From the NCBI RefSeq assembly GCF_019449565.1, contig NZ_JAGRPM010000072.1:1-64000 (forward strand): a DNA stretch of 64,000 bases. Direction: 5' to 3'. Within the stretch, counting starts at the first letter, position 1. Every line of letters starts with the position of its first letter. Of this stretch, positions 47,060 through 56,447 are shown piece after piece. The translations under genes and the position numbers were made by a program. The DNA is from Rhodoblastus sp. Lineage in GTDB: Bacteria; Pseudomonadota; Alphaproteobacteria; Rhizobiales; Beijerinckiaceae. The notes beneath the pieces are model-generated. The model made no database searches and was not told where the DNA came from. It saw only the letters and a list, made by a program, of their open reading frames with translations.

Positions 47060-47740
47060 ATGAGAAAGTTGAGTTTGGCTCTAGCCGTCATGCTGGCGTT
47101 CCTTGGCGCGCAATTTTTCGCATCGCCCGCCCTCGCCATTGACGCCTGCCTTGGCGCGACGGTGACGGCTTGCCTCGATGCGATAAGGCCATATCTTGGC
47201 TCTGCCGATTACTATATGGCGCAACGAAGCGTTGAGAAATACCTGACCGGGGACGTCGCCGGGAGGGGGAAGGCCAAGGGCGTTGTCAGCGTCGCCTATC
47301 ACATCCGTTCTGCAGAGCAGTCCGAACCGCCTCAGCTGATTTCGATCGACTATGCGCCCTCGCTCGAAATCAGACAGATTTCGCTCAGCTTGCGCAAAGG
47401 AGCTGGAACCGCCGAATCCGAGGATGATTACCACGCGGCGCATATGTATGAAGCCGCCCTTTTGGCGTTAGGAACCCCAGAAAATTGCCGCGAAATGGCG
47501 ACGCCTCATGATTTCTATCTCTTTTTCCACACCAAGGTCAGGCCGCGCCTGAAAGCAAGTAACGCGGAACGAATTGAGGGCGCGTATAAGCCGCCATTAA
47601 GCCCGGAAGCCGAAACGGGCTGGATCGGAATCTGCGGCCGGAAAATGAACTATAAAATTTCCGCCGCCAAACGGGGCGCGGTGGGAGATGACGGGAACAG
47701 AAAATATGGCGGCTCTCGCGTCTCGCTCGTTTTCAGGTGA
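47060..47740 (+). CDS. Exported protein of unknown function
   Basis: 226 residues from ATG 47060. Sec signal peptide (MRKLSLALAVMLAFLGAQFF, cut near SPALA). Cys-containing start of the mature part (IDACLGATVTACLDAIRPYL). The body is mixed alpha/beta with no motif I recognise. Codon use is slightly less GC-rich than its neighbours. The next gene (aat) begins at or just after its stop. A periplasmic location is inferred from the signal. Confidence 0.7.
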   Translation: MRKLSLALAVMLAFLGAQFFASPALAIDACLGATVTACLDAIRPYLGSADYYMAQRSVEKYLTGDVAGRGKAKGVVSVAYHIRSAEQSEPPQLISIDYAPSLEIRQISLSLRKGAGTAESEDDYHAAHMYEAALLALGTPENCREMATPHDFYLFFHTKVRPRLKASNAERIEGAYKPPLSPEAETGWIGICGRKMNYKISAAKRGAVGDDGNRKYGGSRVSLVFR

Positions 47741-47799
47741 TAATTTTCACAGTTAAGAAAAGGCTTGTTCGTAATCGTTCGAGGGGCCTAAATTTGGCC

Positions 47800-48471
47800 A
47801 TGCGCCCGCGCCAGCCCGAGTCCGAACCGATTACGCCGCGCATTCTCCTGCGCGCCTATGCCGCGGGCCTCTTCCCCATGGCGGAAGATGCCGGCGACGA
47901 CGCCCTGTACTGGTTCGACCCCAAGGAACGCGGCGTGTTCCCGCTGGACGGCCTGATCGTCTCAAAAAGCCTCGCCAAGACGCTTCGCGCGCAAAAATTC
48001 GAGATCAGGGTCGATCATGATTTCAACGGCGTGCTGGCCGGTTGCGCCGAAAGCCGTCCGGGCCGCGAAAACACCTGGATCAACGGGACGATCGCCCAAT
48101 TGTTCGGCCAATTGTTCGAGCTGGGTTTCGTCCATACGGTTGAAGCCTGGTGCAACGGCGAACTGGTCGGCGGCCTTTATGGCCTCGCGCTCGGCGGCGC
48201 CTTTTTCGGCGAAAGCATGTTCCACCGCGTCACGGACGCCTCAAAGGTCTGCCTCGCCTATCTGGTCGCGCGGTTGCGTCTGGGGGGCTTTACGCTGCTC
48301 GACGCGCAATTCATCACGCCGCATCTGGCGAGCCTCGGCGCGGTGGAAATTTCCCGCGACGAATATCGCCGCAAGCTCGAAGTCGCCTTGATGATCCATG
48401 GCGATTTCGCGCGGCTTGACCCGCTCGCTCCGCCCGAGCAGGTGCTGACCCTCGTGCGCGATGGCGCCTGA
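47800..48471 (+). CDS. aat: Leucyl/phenylalanyl-tRNA--protein transferase
   Basis: About 223 residues from ATG 47800; a TTG at 47794 has a better-spaced GAGGGG site, and a GTG at 47737 is less likely. Aat motifs: RAYAAGLFPMAED, YWFDPKERGVFPLDG, TWINGTIAQLFGQLFELGF and GGAFFGESMFHRVTDASK. It adds Leu or Phe to proteins with N-terminal Arg or Lys, marking them for ClpAP. Conserved neighbour of the DUF2155/NDUFA12 pair in this order. Confidence 0.94.
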   Translation: MRPRQPESEPITPRILLRAYAAGLFPMAEDAGDDALYWFDPKERGVFPLDGLIVSKSLAKTLRAQKFEIRVDHDFNGVLAGCAESRPGRENTWINGTIAQLFGQLFELGFVHTVEAWCNGELVGGLYGLALGGAFFGESMFHRVTDASKVCLAYLVARLRLGGFTLLDAQFITPHLASLGAVEISRDEYRRKLEVALMIHGDFARLDPLAPPEQVLTLVRDGA

Positions 48472-48483
48472 GCGCCGCCATCG

Positions 48484-49401
48484 TTAGCGGAAGAAGGGGA
48501 TTTTCTCCAGCAGCTCTTGCGGGCCGGACGGCTTTTGCTGCTGGGGCTGCGGCGCGGGAGCCGCAGAGGGGGCCGCCGGCGCGGCGGCTCCGCCGGCCGG
48601 GGGCGCGGCATTGGGATCAACGGGCGGCTTGCGTTTCGGCTTTGGCGGCTTGGGCGCAGGCGGCGGGGCGTCGCCCGGGGCGCCAAAACCCTGATCAGGC
48701 GCGGCGGGCGCGCTCTGGCCATTGGCGGGCGCCCTCGTACGCGGGGCGCCGGGCGGCGGTCCCACTTCGATCGGGGCGCCAAGACCTTCCGGCGAACCAT
48801 TCCCATTGACCGGGCGATCGTCTGCGGGCGGCGGCGGCGTGTCGGGATTGGTCGGCGGCAGGCTGTCCATGGTCGGTTCGACCGGCTCCTGCGGCTCGAT
48901 CGTGCGCCGGGGCTTTTTCGCGGCGGCGCCGTCTTTCGCCGGAGCGGCGTTGGCAGGCGGCGGCGCATTGGGATTGGGCTGCGCGTTGGCCGGCGAGGCC
49001 GTGACTTCGACGCCGCCTTTGCAATCCTTCAGCCAGACGTCATAGACCGGATGCTCGACGCCATGCAGGCCGGGGCTAGCGGCGAACATCCAGCCGGAAA
49101 AGATCCGCTTCGAGGTCCGGGCGGCGTCGATCTCGTCCACCTCGACGAAACCTTCCGTCAGCGGCGCCTCGGTCTGCGGCCGCGTCAGGCAGACGCGCGG
49201 CGTGATCTGCAGAGTTCCGAACTGCACCGTCTCGTCGATCGCGACGTCAAAGGAAATGATGCGGCCCGTGATCTTGTCGAGCCCGGCGAAAATGGCGGTC
49301 GGATGGCGCACCTGATCCGCGCGCGCGCAGGCGGGCCCCAGCAGGGCCGCGCCCAGAGCGCAGAAAAGCGACCGGGAAACGAAGGACCGGGAAAAGCGCA
49401 T
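48484..49401 (-). CDS. DUF2155 domain exported protein
   Basis: 305 residues from ATG 49401; the frame is open upstream, but this start gives a normal signal peptide (LFCALGAALLGPACARA). The DUF2155 domain covers about 35-150 (FAGLDKITGRIISFDVAIDE, PRVCLTRPQTEAP, FSGWMFAASPGLHGVEHPVYDVWL), with conserved Cys. The C-terminal half is Pro/Ala/Lys low-complexity. The ATG overlaps the NDUFA12 stop by one base. Family function is unknown; the tight pairing with NDUFA12 is seen in many alphaproteobacteria. Confidence 0.88.
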   Translation of the reverse strand: MRFSRSFVSRSLFCALGAALLGPACARADQVRHPTAIFAGLDKITGRIISFDVAIDETVQFGTLQITPRVCLTRPQTEAPLTEGFVEVDEIDAARTSKRIFSGWMFAASPGLHGVEHPVYDVWLKDCKGGVEVTASPANAQPNPNAPPPANAAPAKDGAAAKKPRRTIEPQEPVEPTMDSLPPTNPDTPPPPADDRPVNGNGSPEGLGAPIEVGPPPGAPRTRAPANGQSAPAAPDQGFGAPGDAPPPAPKPPKPKRKPPVDPNAAPPAGGAAAPAAPSAAPAPQPQQQKPSGPQELLEKIPFFR

Positions 49402-49808
49402 CAGGCCTCGGGCGACCAGGCCTGATAATCGCCGGTGGCCTGGGGCCGGGCGCCGGCTGCGAGGGTCGAGCCCGGCGGGCGCCAGGCGTTCGGCGTGCCG
49501 GTCTGGTTGGACACATAGGGCTTTTCCCACTCGCGCGGCTTGTAATCCGTCTCGGTGGGCAGTTCGTCGGTCATGTGGTGGAGCCAGCCGTACCAGCCGG
49601 GCGGAACCTTGGAGCCTTCGGCCACGCCGTTGAAGATCACCCAGCGGCGGTTGAAGCCGAGCGCCGGATCGATCTTGCCGTCGCGCCAGCGGTAATAGAC
49701 ATTGCCAAACTGATCTTCGCCGACGCGCTCGCCATGCCGCCAGGTGTGCAGCCGCGTTCCGAGCGACTGCTCATTCCACCAGGTGAATGTTTGGACGAGC
49801 CATTTCAT
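49401..49808 (-). CDS. NDUFA12-family NADH:ubiquinone oxidoreductase accessory subunit
   Basis: 135 residues. B17.2/NDUFA12 family: GTRLHTWRHGERVGEDQFGN, NVYYRWRDGKI, RRWVIFNG, PPGWYGWLHHMTDELP and KPREWEKPYVSNQTGT. It is a supernumerary subunit of respiratory complex I kept in alphaproteobacteria and mitochondria. The core nuo genes are elsewhere. Co-transcribed with the DUF2155 gene. Confidence 0.94.
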   Translation of the reverse strand: MKWLVQTFTWWNEQSLGTRLHTWRHGERVGEDQFGNVYYRWRDGKIDPALGFNRRWVIFNGVAEGSKVPPGWYGWLHHMTDELPTETDYKPREWEKPYVSNQTGTPNAWRPPGSTLAAGARPQATGDYQAWSPEA

Positions 49809-49946
49809 CGCGCTAAATCCCGTTTCAGTCCGGCCTGACTCCGATCGCGGCGGACTATGGCCGCGTCGGGCGCTTCTGTCCAGTCGTTCATTGTTCTAGA
49901 GTGGCGCCGCCCCAAGCAAAATTTGATTCCGCCGCCGGAGGGAAAA

Positions 49947-50312
49947 ATGATCGTCGCTTTCGCCGGCATATTCGGTTGCCAATTGCTGGGCGAGTTCATC
50001 GTCCGCGCCTTCGCCCTGCCCCTGCCCGGCCCCGTGCTCGGCATGTTCCTGCTGTTCTTGGCTCTGGTTCTGCGCGGCGGCGAGGGCGGCAAGGGCGCGG
50101 GCGACGTTCCTAAACCAATCGGCGCCGCCGCGGATGGGTTGCTCGGCCATTTGTCGCTGCTCTTCGTTCCGGCCTCGGTTGGCCTGATGCGCTATTTCGA
50201 CCTGCTCGCCGCCAATGCGCTGACCCTGATCCTCGCCCTGTCGATCTCCACGGTTCTCGCCATGGCCGCGACGGCCTTCACCTTCCGCCTGCTCGCCGGC
50301 TCCAATTCATGA
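49947..50312 (+). CDS. CidA/LrgA family membrane protein
   Basis: 121 residues from ATG 49947, with GGAGGG upstream; the frame is open to 49857 but lacks family similarity. Four membrane helices, motif ALPLPGPVLGMFLLFLAL, and LFVPASVGLMRYF. LrgA/CidA proteins are holin-like and pair with LrgB proteins; some act in metabolite export. Overlaps the LrgB gene by 4 bp (ATGA). Confidence 0.9.
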   Translation: MIVAFAGIFGCQLLGEFIVRAFALPLPGPVLGMFLLFLALVLRGGEGGKGAGDVPKPIGAAADGLLGHLSLLFVPASVGLMRYFDLLAANALTLILALSISTVLAMAATAFTFRLLAGSNS

Positions 50313-51043
50313 TTCCCTCGCTCATCGCGCCCCACCCGGAAGTCTGGGTCTATCTGTCGACCAGCCCGCTATCCTGGCTGACGCTGACCCTCGTCGCCTT
50401 TATCGTCGCCGACCGCATTTCTATCGCGTTCAACCGCCATCCGGCGGTCAATCTGGTCGCTCTGGCCACATTTCTCATCATTGTCGCGCTCAAGGCGACG
50501 GGCACCAGTTACGAAACCTATTTCGCCGGCGCGCAATTCATCCATTTCCTGCTCGGCCCGGCCACCGTCGCGCTCGCCGTGCCGCTCTACCGGAATTTCG
50601 AGCGCGTGCGCGCGACCGCCTTGCCCATAGCCGCCTCGCTCTGCGTGGGCTCGGTGGTGGCGATCGTCAGCGTGGTGGCCATCGCCAAGCTGCTCGGCGC
50701 CTCGCATGAGATCGCGGCGTCGCTGGCGCCGAAATCGGTCACCTCGCCCATCGCCATGGGCCTGTCGGAGCGACTCGGCGGCGCGCCCTTCCTCACCACC
50801 GCGCTGGTCATGGCGACCGGCATTTTCGGCGCGATGATTCTCTCGCCGCTGATGAAGCTGATGCGAATCGACGATCCTGCCGCCATTGGCATGGCCGCCG
50901 GGCTCGCCTCGCATGGCGTTGGCGCCGCCCGCGCCTTTCATATCGATTCGACGGCCGGCGCTTTTGCTGGAATCGCCATGGGACTCAATGGCGCCCTGAC
51001 CAGCATCATTCTGCCGATTCTCCAGCCCTGGCTGGGGCTGTGA
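50309..51043 (+). CDS. LrgB/CidB family membrane protein
   Basis: 244 residues, about seven hydrophobic segments. LrgB motifs: FLLGPATVALAVPLYRNFE, LAPKSVTSPIAMGLSERLGG and AAGLASHGVGAARAFHID. It partners the LrgA-like protein encoded just upstream; together they are linked to murein hydrolase control or to export of small organic acids in other bacteria. The role in this organism is not shown. Confidence 0.92.
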   Translation: MIPSLIAPHPEVWVYLSTSPLSWLTLTLVAFIVADRISIAFNRHPAVNLVALATFLIIVALKATGTSYETYFAGAQFIHFLLGPATVALAVPLYRNFERVRATALPIAASLCVGSVVAIVSVVAIAKLLGASHEIAASLAPKSVTSPIAMGLSERLGGAPFLTTALVMATGIFGAMILSPLMKLMRIDDPAAIGMAAGLASHGVGAARAFHIDSTAGAFAGIAMGLNGALTSIILPILQPWLGL

Positions 51044-51111
51044 GGCCGCTAGGCCAAGTCGCGGCAAAATGCAAAATTTTCTTAAGAATTAATTGAACTT
51101 GTCCCCAGAAT

Positions 51112-51127
51112 CCCCAATTTGTAGTGG
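51112..51127 (+). promoter_or_regulatory. NrdR box 1
   Basis: CCCCAATTTGTAGTGG fits the NrdR consensus (acaCwAtATaTwGtgt) in its inner core. It lies 31 bp before the second box, the spacing seen in known NrdR targets. Confidence 0.6.
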
Positions 51128-51142
51128 GATGCATAAAATCCA

Positions 51143-51158
51143 ACACTATATCTTGACG
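51143..51158 (+). promoter_or_regulatory. NrdR box 2
   Basis: ACACTATATCTTGACG is close to the NrdR consensus over its first 13 bases. With box 1 it forms a pair centred 31 bp apart (15-bp gap), about three helical turns, upstream of a ribonucleotide reductase gene. Confidence 0.7.
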
Positions 51159-51477
51159 TCTCAATAGGGCCGGCGTTAGCTTCAATCATCCCGGCGACGC
51201 TGCCAGCGCTCCCCACGGGTTGAAGAATCGGCGCAACCGATTTCAGCCTCGCGGGTTCAGCGGAAAAAGCGGCGACACGCCGGGATGTGACGGACGCGCG
51301 CCTTTCAGCGCGGCGGTCTTGCGCTTTTTTCATTCCTTGGCGTGTCGTTTGCCGCGTTCGTCTGGCCTGGCTGGGAAGCTTTTCCCCGCCTCCCGACGCA
51401 TGCGGCGCTTCCGCCTCGGCGCAGATAACTGACGTTGGAATAGCGCGCGCCGCGAGGGCGCAATCGGGGGGCGGAAC

Positions 51478-54400
51478 ATGCGGATCGAACGGCATTACAC
51501 CAAAGCGGATCAATCGCCTTATCAGGACATTGAGTTCCGGCAGACCAAGAGCGAAATCCGCAATCCCGACGGTTCGACCGTGTTCGCCCAGAGCGGGATC
51601 GAGGTGCCGGCCGCCTGGAGCCAGGTCGCCTGCGACGTTCTCGCGCAGAAATATTTCCGCAAGGCCGGTGTTCCGGCTCGCCTGAAGCGGGTCGAGGAAA
51701 ACGCCGTTCCCTCGTTCCTGTGGCGCTCGGTCCCCGATGAAGACGCCCTCGCCCTTCTGCCCGAAAAGGAACGCATCGTCGGCGAAATCTCCGCCAAGCA
51801 GGTTTTCGACCGTCTCGCCGGCGCCTGGACCTATTGGGGTTTCAAGGGCGGCTATTTCGACGGCGAGGAAGACGCCCGCGCCTTTTATGACGAAATGCGC
51901 TTCATGCTGGCGCGCCAGATCGCCGCGCCCAATTCGCCGCAATGGTTCAACACCGGCCTGCACTGGGCCTATGGCGTCGATGGCCCCGGCCAGGGCCATT
52001 ATTATGTCGATTACCAGACCGGCGAGCTGACGGCCTCCAATTCGGCCTATGAGCATCCGCAGCCGCACGCCTGTTTCATCCAGTCGGTCCGCGACGATCT
52101 CGTCAATGAAGGCGGCATCATGGATCTGTGGGTGCGCGAGGCGCGCCTGTTCAAGTATGGCTCCGGCACGGGCGCCAATTTCTCCTCGCTGCGCGGCGAG
52201 AACGAGCGCCTTTCGGGCGGCGGCAAATCCTCCGGCCTGATGTCCTTCCTGAAGATCGGCGACCGCGCCGCCGGCGCCATCAAATCGGGCGGCACGACCC
52301 GCCGCGCCGCCAAAATGGTGGTGGTGGACGCGGACCATCCGGATATTGAATCCTTCATCGACTGGAAGGTGCGGGAAGAGGAAAAGGTCGCGGCTCTGGT
52401 CGCCGGCTCGAAGATCCTGCGCAAGCATATGAAGGCGGTGTTCAAGGCCGCCGTGAATTGCGAAGGCAGCGGCGACGATTGCTTCGACCCGGAGAAGAAC
52501 CCGGCTCTGAAGCGCGAGATCAAGCTCGCCCGCCGCGCTCAGGCGCCTGACTCCTTCATCAAGCGCGTCATTCAATACGCCCGGCAGGGCTTCCGCGATT
52601 TCGACATCGCCGAATATAACACCGACTGGGATTCCGAGGCCTATCTCACCGTCTCCGGCCAGAACTCCAATAATTCCGTCCGCATCACCGATGGCTTCCT
52701 GCGGGCTGTCGAACAGGACGGTGACTGGAAGCTCACGCGCCGCACCGACGGCTCGGTCGCCAAGACCCTGCGCGCCGCCGAACTCTGGGATAAAATCGGC
52801 TATGCCGCCTGGGCCTCGGCCGATCCCGGCCTGCAATTCCACACCACCATCAACGACTGGCACACCTGCCCGGCGGGCGGCGAAATCCGCGCCTCCAATC
52901 CGTGCTCGGAATATATGTTCCTCGACGACACGGCCTGCAATCTCGCCTCGCTGAACCTGTTGCAGTTCCGCGATCCGACGACCAAGGTCTTCGACGTCAA
53001 GGCCTATGAGCACGCCGTGCGTCTGTGGACCGTGGTGCTGGAAATCTCGGTGCTGATGGCGCAGTTCCCCTCGCGCGAGATCGCCCAGCTCTCCTACGAC
53101 TACCGCACCCTCGGCCTCGGCTTCGCCAATATCGGCGGGTTGCTGATGTCCTCGGGCCTTGCCTATGATTCCGCCGCCGGCCGCGCCTATTGCGGCGCTC
53201 TGTCTGCGATCATGACGGGCGTCTGCTATGCGACCTCGGCCGAGATGGCTGGCGAGCGCGGCGCCTTCGCCCGCTATGAGGAAAATTCGGAAGCCATGTT
53301 GCGGGTCATCCGCAACCATCGCCGCGCGGCTTACGGCCTGAACGAAGGCTATGAGCAGCTCGCCGTGGCGCCCGTGCCGCTCGACGGCGCCTCCTGCCCC
53401 GACCAGACCCTCGTCGCCCACGCCCACGCGGCCTGGGACAAGGCGCTGGAGCTTGGCCAGCAGCACGGCTATCGCAATGCGCAGGTCACCGTCGTCGCCC
53501 CCACCGGCACCATCGGCCTGGTGATGGATTGCGACACGACTGGCATCGAGCCGGACTTCGCCCTGGTAAAGTTCAAGAAGCTCGCGGGCGGCGGCTATTT
53601 CAAGATCATCAACCGCGCCGTGCCGGAAGGCTTGCGGGCGCTCGGCTATGGCGAGGCTCAGCTTGCCGAGATCGAGGCCTATGCCGTCGGCCACGCCAGC
53701 CTGAAGCAGGCGCCCGGCGTCAATGAGGCGACGCTCACCGCGCGGGGCTTTACGCCCGAGAAGCTCGCCGAGCTGCATGACACGCTCGCCGGCGCCTTCG
53801 ACATCAAATTCGTGTTCAACAAATTCGCGCTGGGCGCGGAGTTCCTGGTCAACACGCTCAAGGTGCCGCCGGAAAAGCTCGACGACCCGTCCTTCGAGCT
53901 GCTGCCCTTCCTCGGCTTCACCAAGGCCGAGATCGACGCCGCCAATATTCACGTCTGCGGCGCCATGACGCTGGAAGGCGCGCCGCATCTCAAAGTCGAG
54001 CATTTGCCGGTGTTCGACTGCGCCAATCCGTGCGGGCGCACGGGCAAGCGCTATCTCTCGGTCGAGAGCCACATCCGCATGATGGCGGCGGCGCAGCCCT
54101 TCATTTCGGGTGCGATCTCGAAGACCATCAACATGCCGAACGAGGCGACGGTCGAGGAATGCAAGGCGGCCTATCTGCTGTCCTGGCGCCTCGCGCTCAA
54201 GGCCAATGCGCTCTATCGCGACGGCTCGAAACTGTCGCAGCCGCTCAACTCCCAGCTCATCGCCGATGAGGACGATGAAGAGGATGAGGCGATCGAGGCC
54301 TTCATCGCGCAGAGCCAGCCGGCCCGCGCGACCCAGGTCGCCGAGCGCATCGTCGAGCGCATCATCGAGCGCGTCGAGCGCCGCCGCGAGCGCGAAAAGC

Positions 54401-55185
54401 TGCCCGACCGCCGCAAGGGCTATACCCAGAAAGCCGTGGTCGGCGGCCACAAGGTCTATCTGCGCACCGGCGAATATCAGGACGGCCGCATTGGCGAGAT
54501 CTTCATCGACATGCACAAGGAAGGCGCCGCCTTCCGCAGCTTGATGAATAATTTCGCCATCGCGATCTCGGTGGGCCTGCAATATGGCGTGCCGCTGGAG
54601 GAATATGTCGACGCCTTCACCTTCACCCGCTTTGAACCTGCGGGCTTCGTGCAGGGCAATGACGCGATCAAGAACGCCACGTCGATCCTCGACTATGTGT
54701 TCCGCGAGTTGGCGATCTCCTATCTCGGCCGCAATGATCTCGCCCATGTCGACCCCTCCGACATCGGCCATGACGCGCTCGGCAAGGGCGACGACCAGAG
54801 CCGCGCGCCGCAGCCCGGCCAGCCTTCGACGCCGTCGAAATTCATCTCGCGCGGTTTCGTGCGCTCGAAGTCCGACAAGCTGATGCTGGTCCAGAACTTC
54901 GCGCCCGCCGAACCGTCCAAGACGCCGACCGTGGCGGCGGTCAGCGTCGGCGCGACGGCCCTGAAGAGCGACGCCCTCGCGGACCCCTCCGCGCCGAGCC
55001 TGCTCGACACCCTGACCTGGACGCCCCCGGTCAAACTGCCCGACGAAGCCCTCGACCGCCGCGCCGAAGCGCGGATGAAAGGCTATATCGGCGAAGCCTG
55101 CCCGGAATGCGCGAATTTTACGCTGGTGCGGAACGGGACGTGTTTGAAGTGCGATACGTGCGGGAGCACGACGGGGTGTAGCTGA
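51478..55185 (+). CDS. nrdJ: Vitamin B12-dependent (class II) ribonucleotide reductase
   Basis: 1235 residues. RNR barrel motifs: [13 protein letters not shown] near residue 155, [35 protein letters not shown] with active-site Cys, and [21 protein letters not shown] charged segment (about 930-980, [18 protein letters not shown]) and a zinc-binding C-terminus ([17 protein letters not shown]) are typical of NrdJ. It reduces ribonucleotides using adenosylcobalamin, with or without oxygen. Two NrdR boxes upstream suggest repression by NrdR-ATP/dATP. Strong terminator follows. Confidence 0.96.
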   Translation: MRIERHYTKADQSPYQDIEFRQTKSEIRNPDGSTVFAQSGIEVPAAWSQVACDVLAQKYFRKAGVPARLKRVEENAVPSFLWRSVPDEDALALLPEKERIVGEISAKQVFDRLAGAWTYWGFKGGYFDGEEDARAFYDEMRFMLARQIAAPNSPQWFNTGLHWAYGVDGPGQGHYYVDYQTGELTASNSAYEHPQPHACFIQSVRDDLVNEGGIMDLWVREARLFKYGSGTGANFSSLRGENERLSGGGKSSGLMSFLKIGDRAAGAIKSGGTTRRAAKMVVVDADHPDIESFIDWKVREEEKVAALVAGSKILRKHMKAVFKAAVNCEGSGDDCFDPEKNPALKREIKLARRAQAPDSFIKRVIQYARQGFRDFDIAEYNTDWDSEAYLTVSGQNSNNSVRITDGFLRAVEQDGDWKLTRRTDGSVAKTLRAAELWDKIGYAAWASADPGLQFHTTINDWHTCPAGGEIRASNPCSEYMFLDDTACNLASLNLLQFRDPTTKVFDVKAYEHAVRLWTVVLEISVLMAQFPSREIAQLSYDYRTLGLGFANIGGLLMSSGLAYDSAAGRAYCGALSAIMTGVCYATSAEMAGERGAFARYEENSEAMLRVIRNHRRAAYGLNEGYEQLAVAPVPLDGASCPDQTLVAHAHAAWDKALELGQQHGYRNAQVTVVAPTGTIGLVMDCDTTGIEPDFALVKFKKLAGGGYFKIINRAVPEGLRALGYGEAQLAEIEAYAVGHASLKQAPGVNEATLTARGFTPEKLAELHDTLAGAFDIKFVFNKFALGAEFLVNTLKVPPEKLDDPSFELLPFLGFTKAEIDAANIHVCGAMTLEGAPHLKVEHLPVFDCANPCGRTGKRYLSVESHIRMMAAAQPFISGAISKTINMPNEATVEECKAAYLLSWRLALKANALYRDGSKLSQPLNSQLIADEDDEEDEAIEAFIAQSQPARATQVAERIVERIIERVERRREREKLPDRRKGYTQKAVVGGHKVYLRTGEYQDGRIGEIFIDMHKEGAAFRSLMNNFAIAISVGLQYGVPLEEYVDAFTFTRFEPAGFVQGNDAIKNATSILDYVFRELAISYLGRNDLAHVDPSDIGHDALGKGDDQSRAPQPGQPSTPSKFISRGFVRSKSDKLMLVQNFAPAEPSKTPTVAAVSVGATALKSDALADPSAPSLLDTLTWTPPVKLPDEALDRRAEARMKGYIGEACPECANFTLVRNGTCLKCDTCGSTTGCS

Positions 55186-55206
55186 GGGCGAAGGCAGGGA
55201 TTGAAG

Positions 55207-55228
55207 ACGGCGGGCTAAGGCCCGCCGT
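55207..55228 (+). terminator. Rho-independent terminator after nrdJ
   Basis: 9-bp perfect stem (55207-55215 with 55220-55228), loop taag, followed by TT-CG-TTTTT, 22 bp after the nrdJ stop. Confidence 0.9.
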
Positions 55229-55303
55229 TTTCGTTTTTCACATAAATTTTAATCCTAAAATCTCGACGAGGCGGCGCAACGCCTATTTCAAGAGCAAGGC
55301 CCC

Positions 55304-56131
55304 ATGGAAAAGGTATTTTACTCCATCAGAACAGGAAAAAATAAAAACACAAACGGTTTTCAATTAAAGGAAATACTAGTTCTCTTCGAAAGGCTTTACG
55401 CCGAATTAATTAGCGATGGTTATTTTTCAGAAAATTTCGGGTTTCATTGTGTTGACCAAGGATTTATCGCTGGAAACATTAAAGATGTAAGTTTTGACAT
55501 TTTTGTTAAATTGAGAAAGGACGGATTATGGCCAATACATAATAAATGCCAATTTTATGTGGAAGATGATTTATTTGATATGATTGAATATCTTTTTACT
55601 ACAGTCTCAAAGCCAATTCATGGCTACATGCATTCGTGGGACGACTGCGGAATGCACTGGGAAACATTCAATAAATCTGATGGAGAATCATACTTTCGGA
55701 CAAGAATTAACGCACTTCTTAATTTATACGTAAATAAATTCGAACTTTCACAAGATGGCGAAGTCCTTAGTAAACCAGACGAAGGATTTGAAACTATTTT
55801 CCAAGCAGATATCCCTACTTTTGACAAACGTGTCAACAAGCTCATAAGTGCCGCAATATCCAAATTTCGTCGCCATGGAGCCAGTCTCGATGATCGGAGG
55901 CATGCCGTTACCGATCTCGCCGGAGTACTAGAAAATCTCCGTCCAAAAATGAAAGCTACCCTTACAAAAGCTGATGAGAGAGACCTTTTTGACATAGCAA
56001 ACAACTTTGGCATAAGACATCATAACGACAAACAAAAAACAGGTTACGATCAGGCGCTATGGCTGAGCTGGATGTTCTATTTTTACCTTTCCACGATCCA
56101 TGTAGTGCTTCGAAAACTTGAAAAGATATGA
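55304..56131 (+). CDS. AT-rich orphan gene of unknown function
   Basis: 275 residues, markedly AT-rich (AAA, AAT, TTT, ATT codons) among GC-rich neighbours, so probably acquired. No signal peptide or membrane anchor is obvious. The N-terminal two thirds is mixed alpha/beta (GFHCVDQGFIAGNIKDVSFD). The C-terminal third is helical, with RRHAVTDLAGVLENLR, LFDIANNFGIRHHNDKQ and a hydrophobic end (WLSWMFYFYLSTIHVVLRKL). I recall this C-terminal pattern only from hypothetical proteins in accessory regions; a HEPN-like fold is possible but the canonical R-x4-6-H motif is not seen. Function not assigned. Confidence 0.8.
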   Translation: MEKVFYSIRTGKNKNTNGFQLKEILVLFERLYAELISDGYFSENFGFHCVDQGFIAGNIKDVSFDIFVKLRKDGLWPIHNKCQFYVEDDLFDMIEYLFTTVSKPIHGYMHSWDDCGMHWETFNKSDGESYFRTRINALLNLYVNKFELSQDGEVLSKPDEGFETIFQADIPTFDKRVNKLISAAISKFRRHGASLDDRRHAVTDLAGVLENLRPKMKATLTKADERDLFDIANNFGIRHHNDKQKTGYDQALWLSWMFYFYLSTIHVVLRKLEKI

Positions 56132-56176
56132 TTGCAAAATATTGAACTTTTTCAAATTGCCATAATGGGGTGGACG

Positions 56177-56215
56177 TAATTACCGTTAATTACCGTGACA
56201 TGATACCAATTGCAT
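56177..56215. repeat. 27-bp motif copy a, preceded by a 10-bp tandem repeat
   Basis: Copy a of a motif with core GACATGATACCAATTGCAT lies at 56189-56215. TAATTACCGT is tandemly doubled at 56177-56196 immediately before and into it. Confidence 0.75.
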
Positions 56216-56245
56216 GAATTTCCAGCCTGCCCAAAACGCCGCGAC

Positions 56246-56334
56246 ACGCCCATAAGGCCACGCGCTATATCAAGCAGTCGCCGGGCGTCCGCCCAAATCG
56301 GCGAGCCTCATATAGGCGGTCGTGGCTTGCGTGC
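56246..56334 (-). pseudogene. Truncated copy of the 3' end of the LuxR-type regulator at 58545
   Basis: 89 bp match 58521-58609 without gaps at about 90% identity by eye (9 mismatches). The segment covers the last ~21 codons of the regulator plus sequence after its stop. Motif copies a and b lie on either side. Not a functional gene. Confidence 0.8.
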
Positions 56335-56336
56335 CT

Positions 56337-56363
56337 ATTACGTTGACATGATACCAATTGCAT
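56337..56363. repeat. 27-bp motif copy b
   Basis: Copy b, with core GACATGATACCAATTGCAT identical to copy a, begins 2 bp after the truncated regulator copy ends. 56364-56447 shows nothing else recognisable. Confidence 0.8.
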
Positions 56364-56447
56364 AAATTTTTCTGGAGTTACGGTGCGCTTCCGCCCCTTC
56401 CTGCCCGAAATTGCGGGGAGTTGACTAAAATGTCATAGAAACTCCGC

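Larger units (their letters stand above)
51044..51477 (+). promoter_or_regulatory. nrdJ upstream control region
   Basis: 434 bp. 51060-51170 is AT-rich and holds two NrdR boxes (separate entries). The remaining 300 bp are GC-rich leader with no gene; I see no cobalamin riboswitch pattern that I could defend. Confidence 0.6.

Noticed and set aside
51044..51477. Cobalamin riboswitch upstream of the B12-dependent reductase
   Set aside because: No B12-box-like conserved core could be found, and class II reductases use B12 rather than being repressed by it. The NrdR boxes explain regulation better.
51082..54771. A 1229-codon open frame on the minus strand opposite nrdJ
   Set aside because: Antisense shadow of nrdJ produced by high GC at third codon positions; no family motifs, and it would cover the NrdR boxes.
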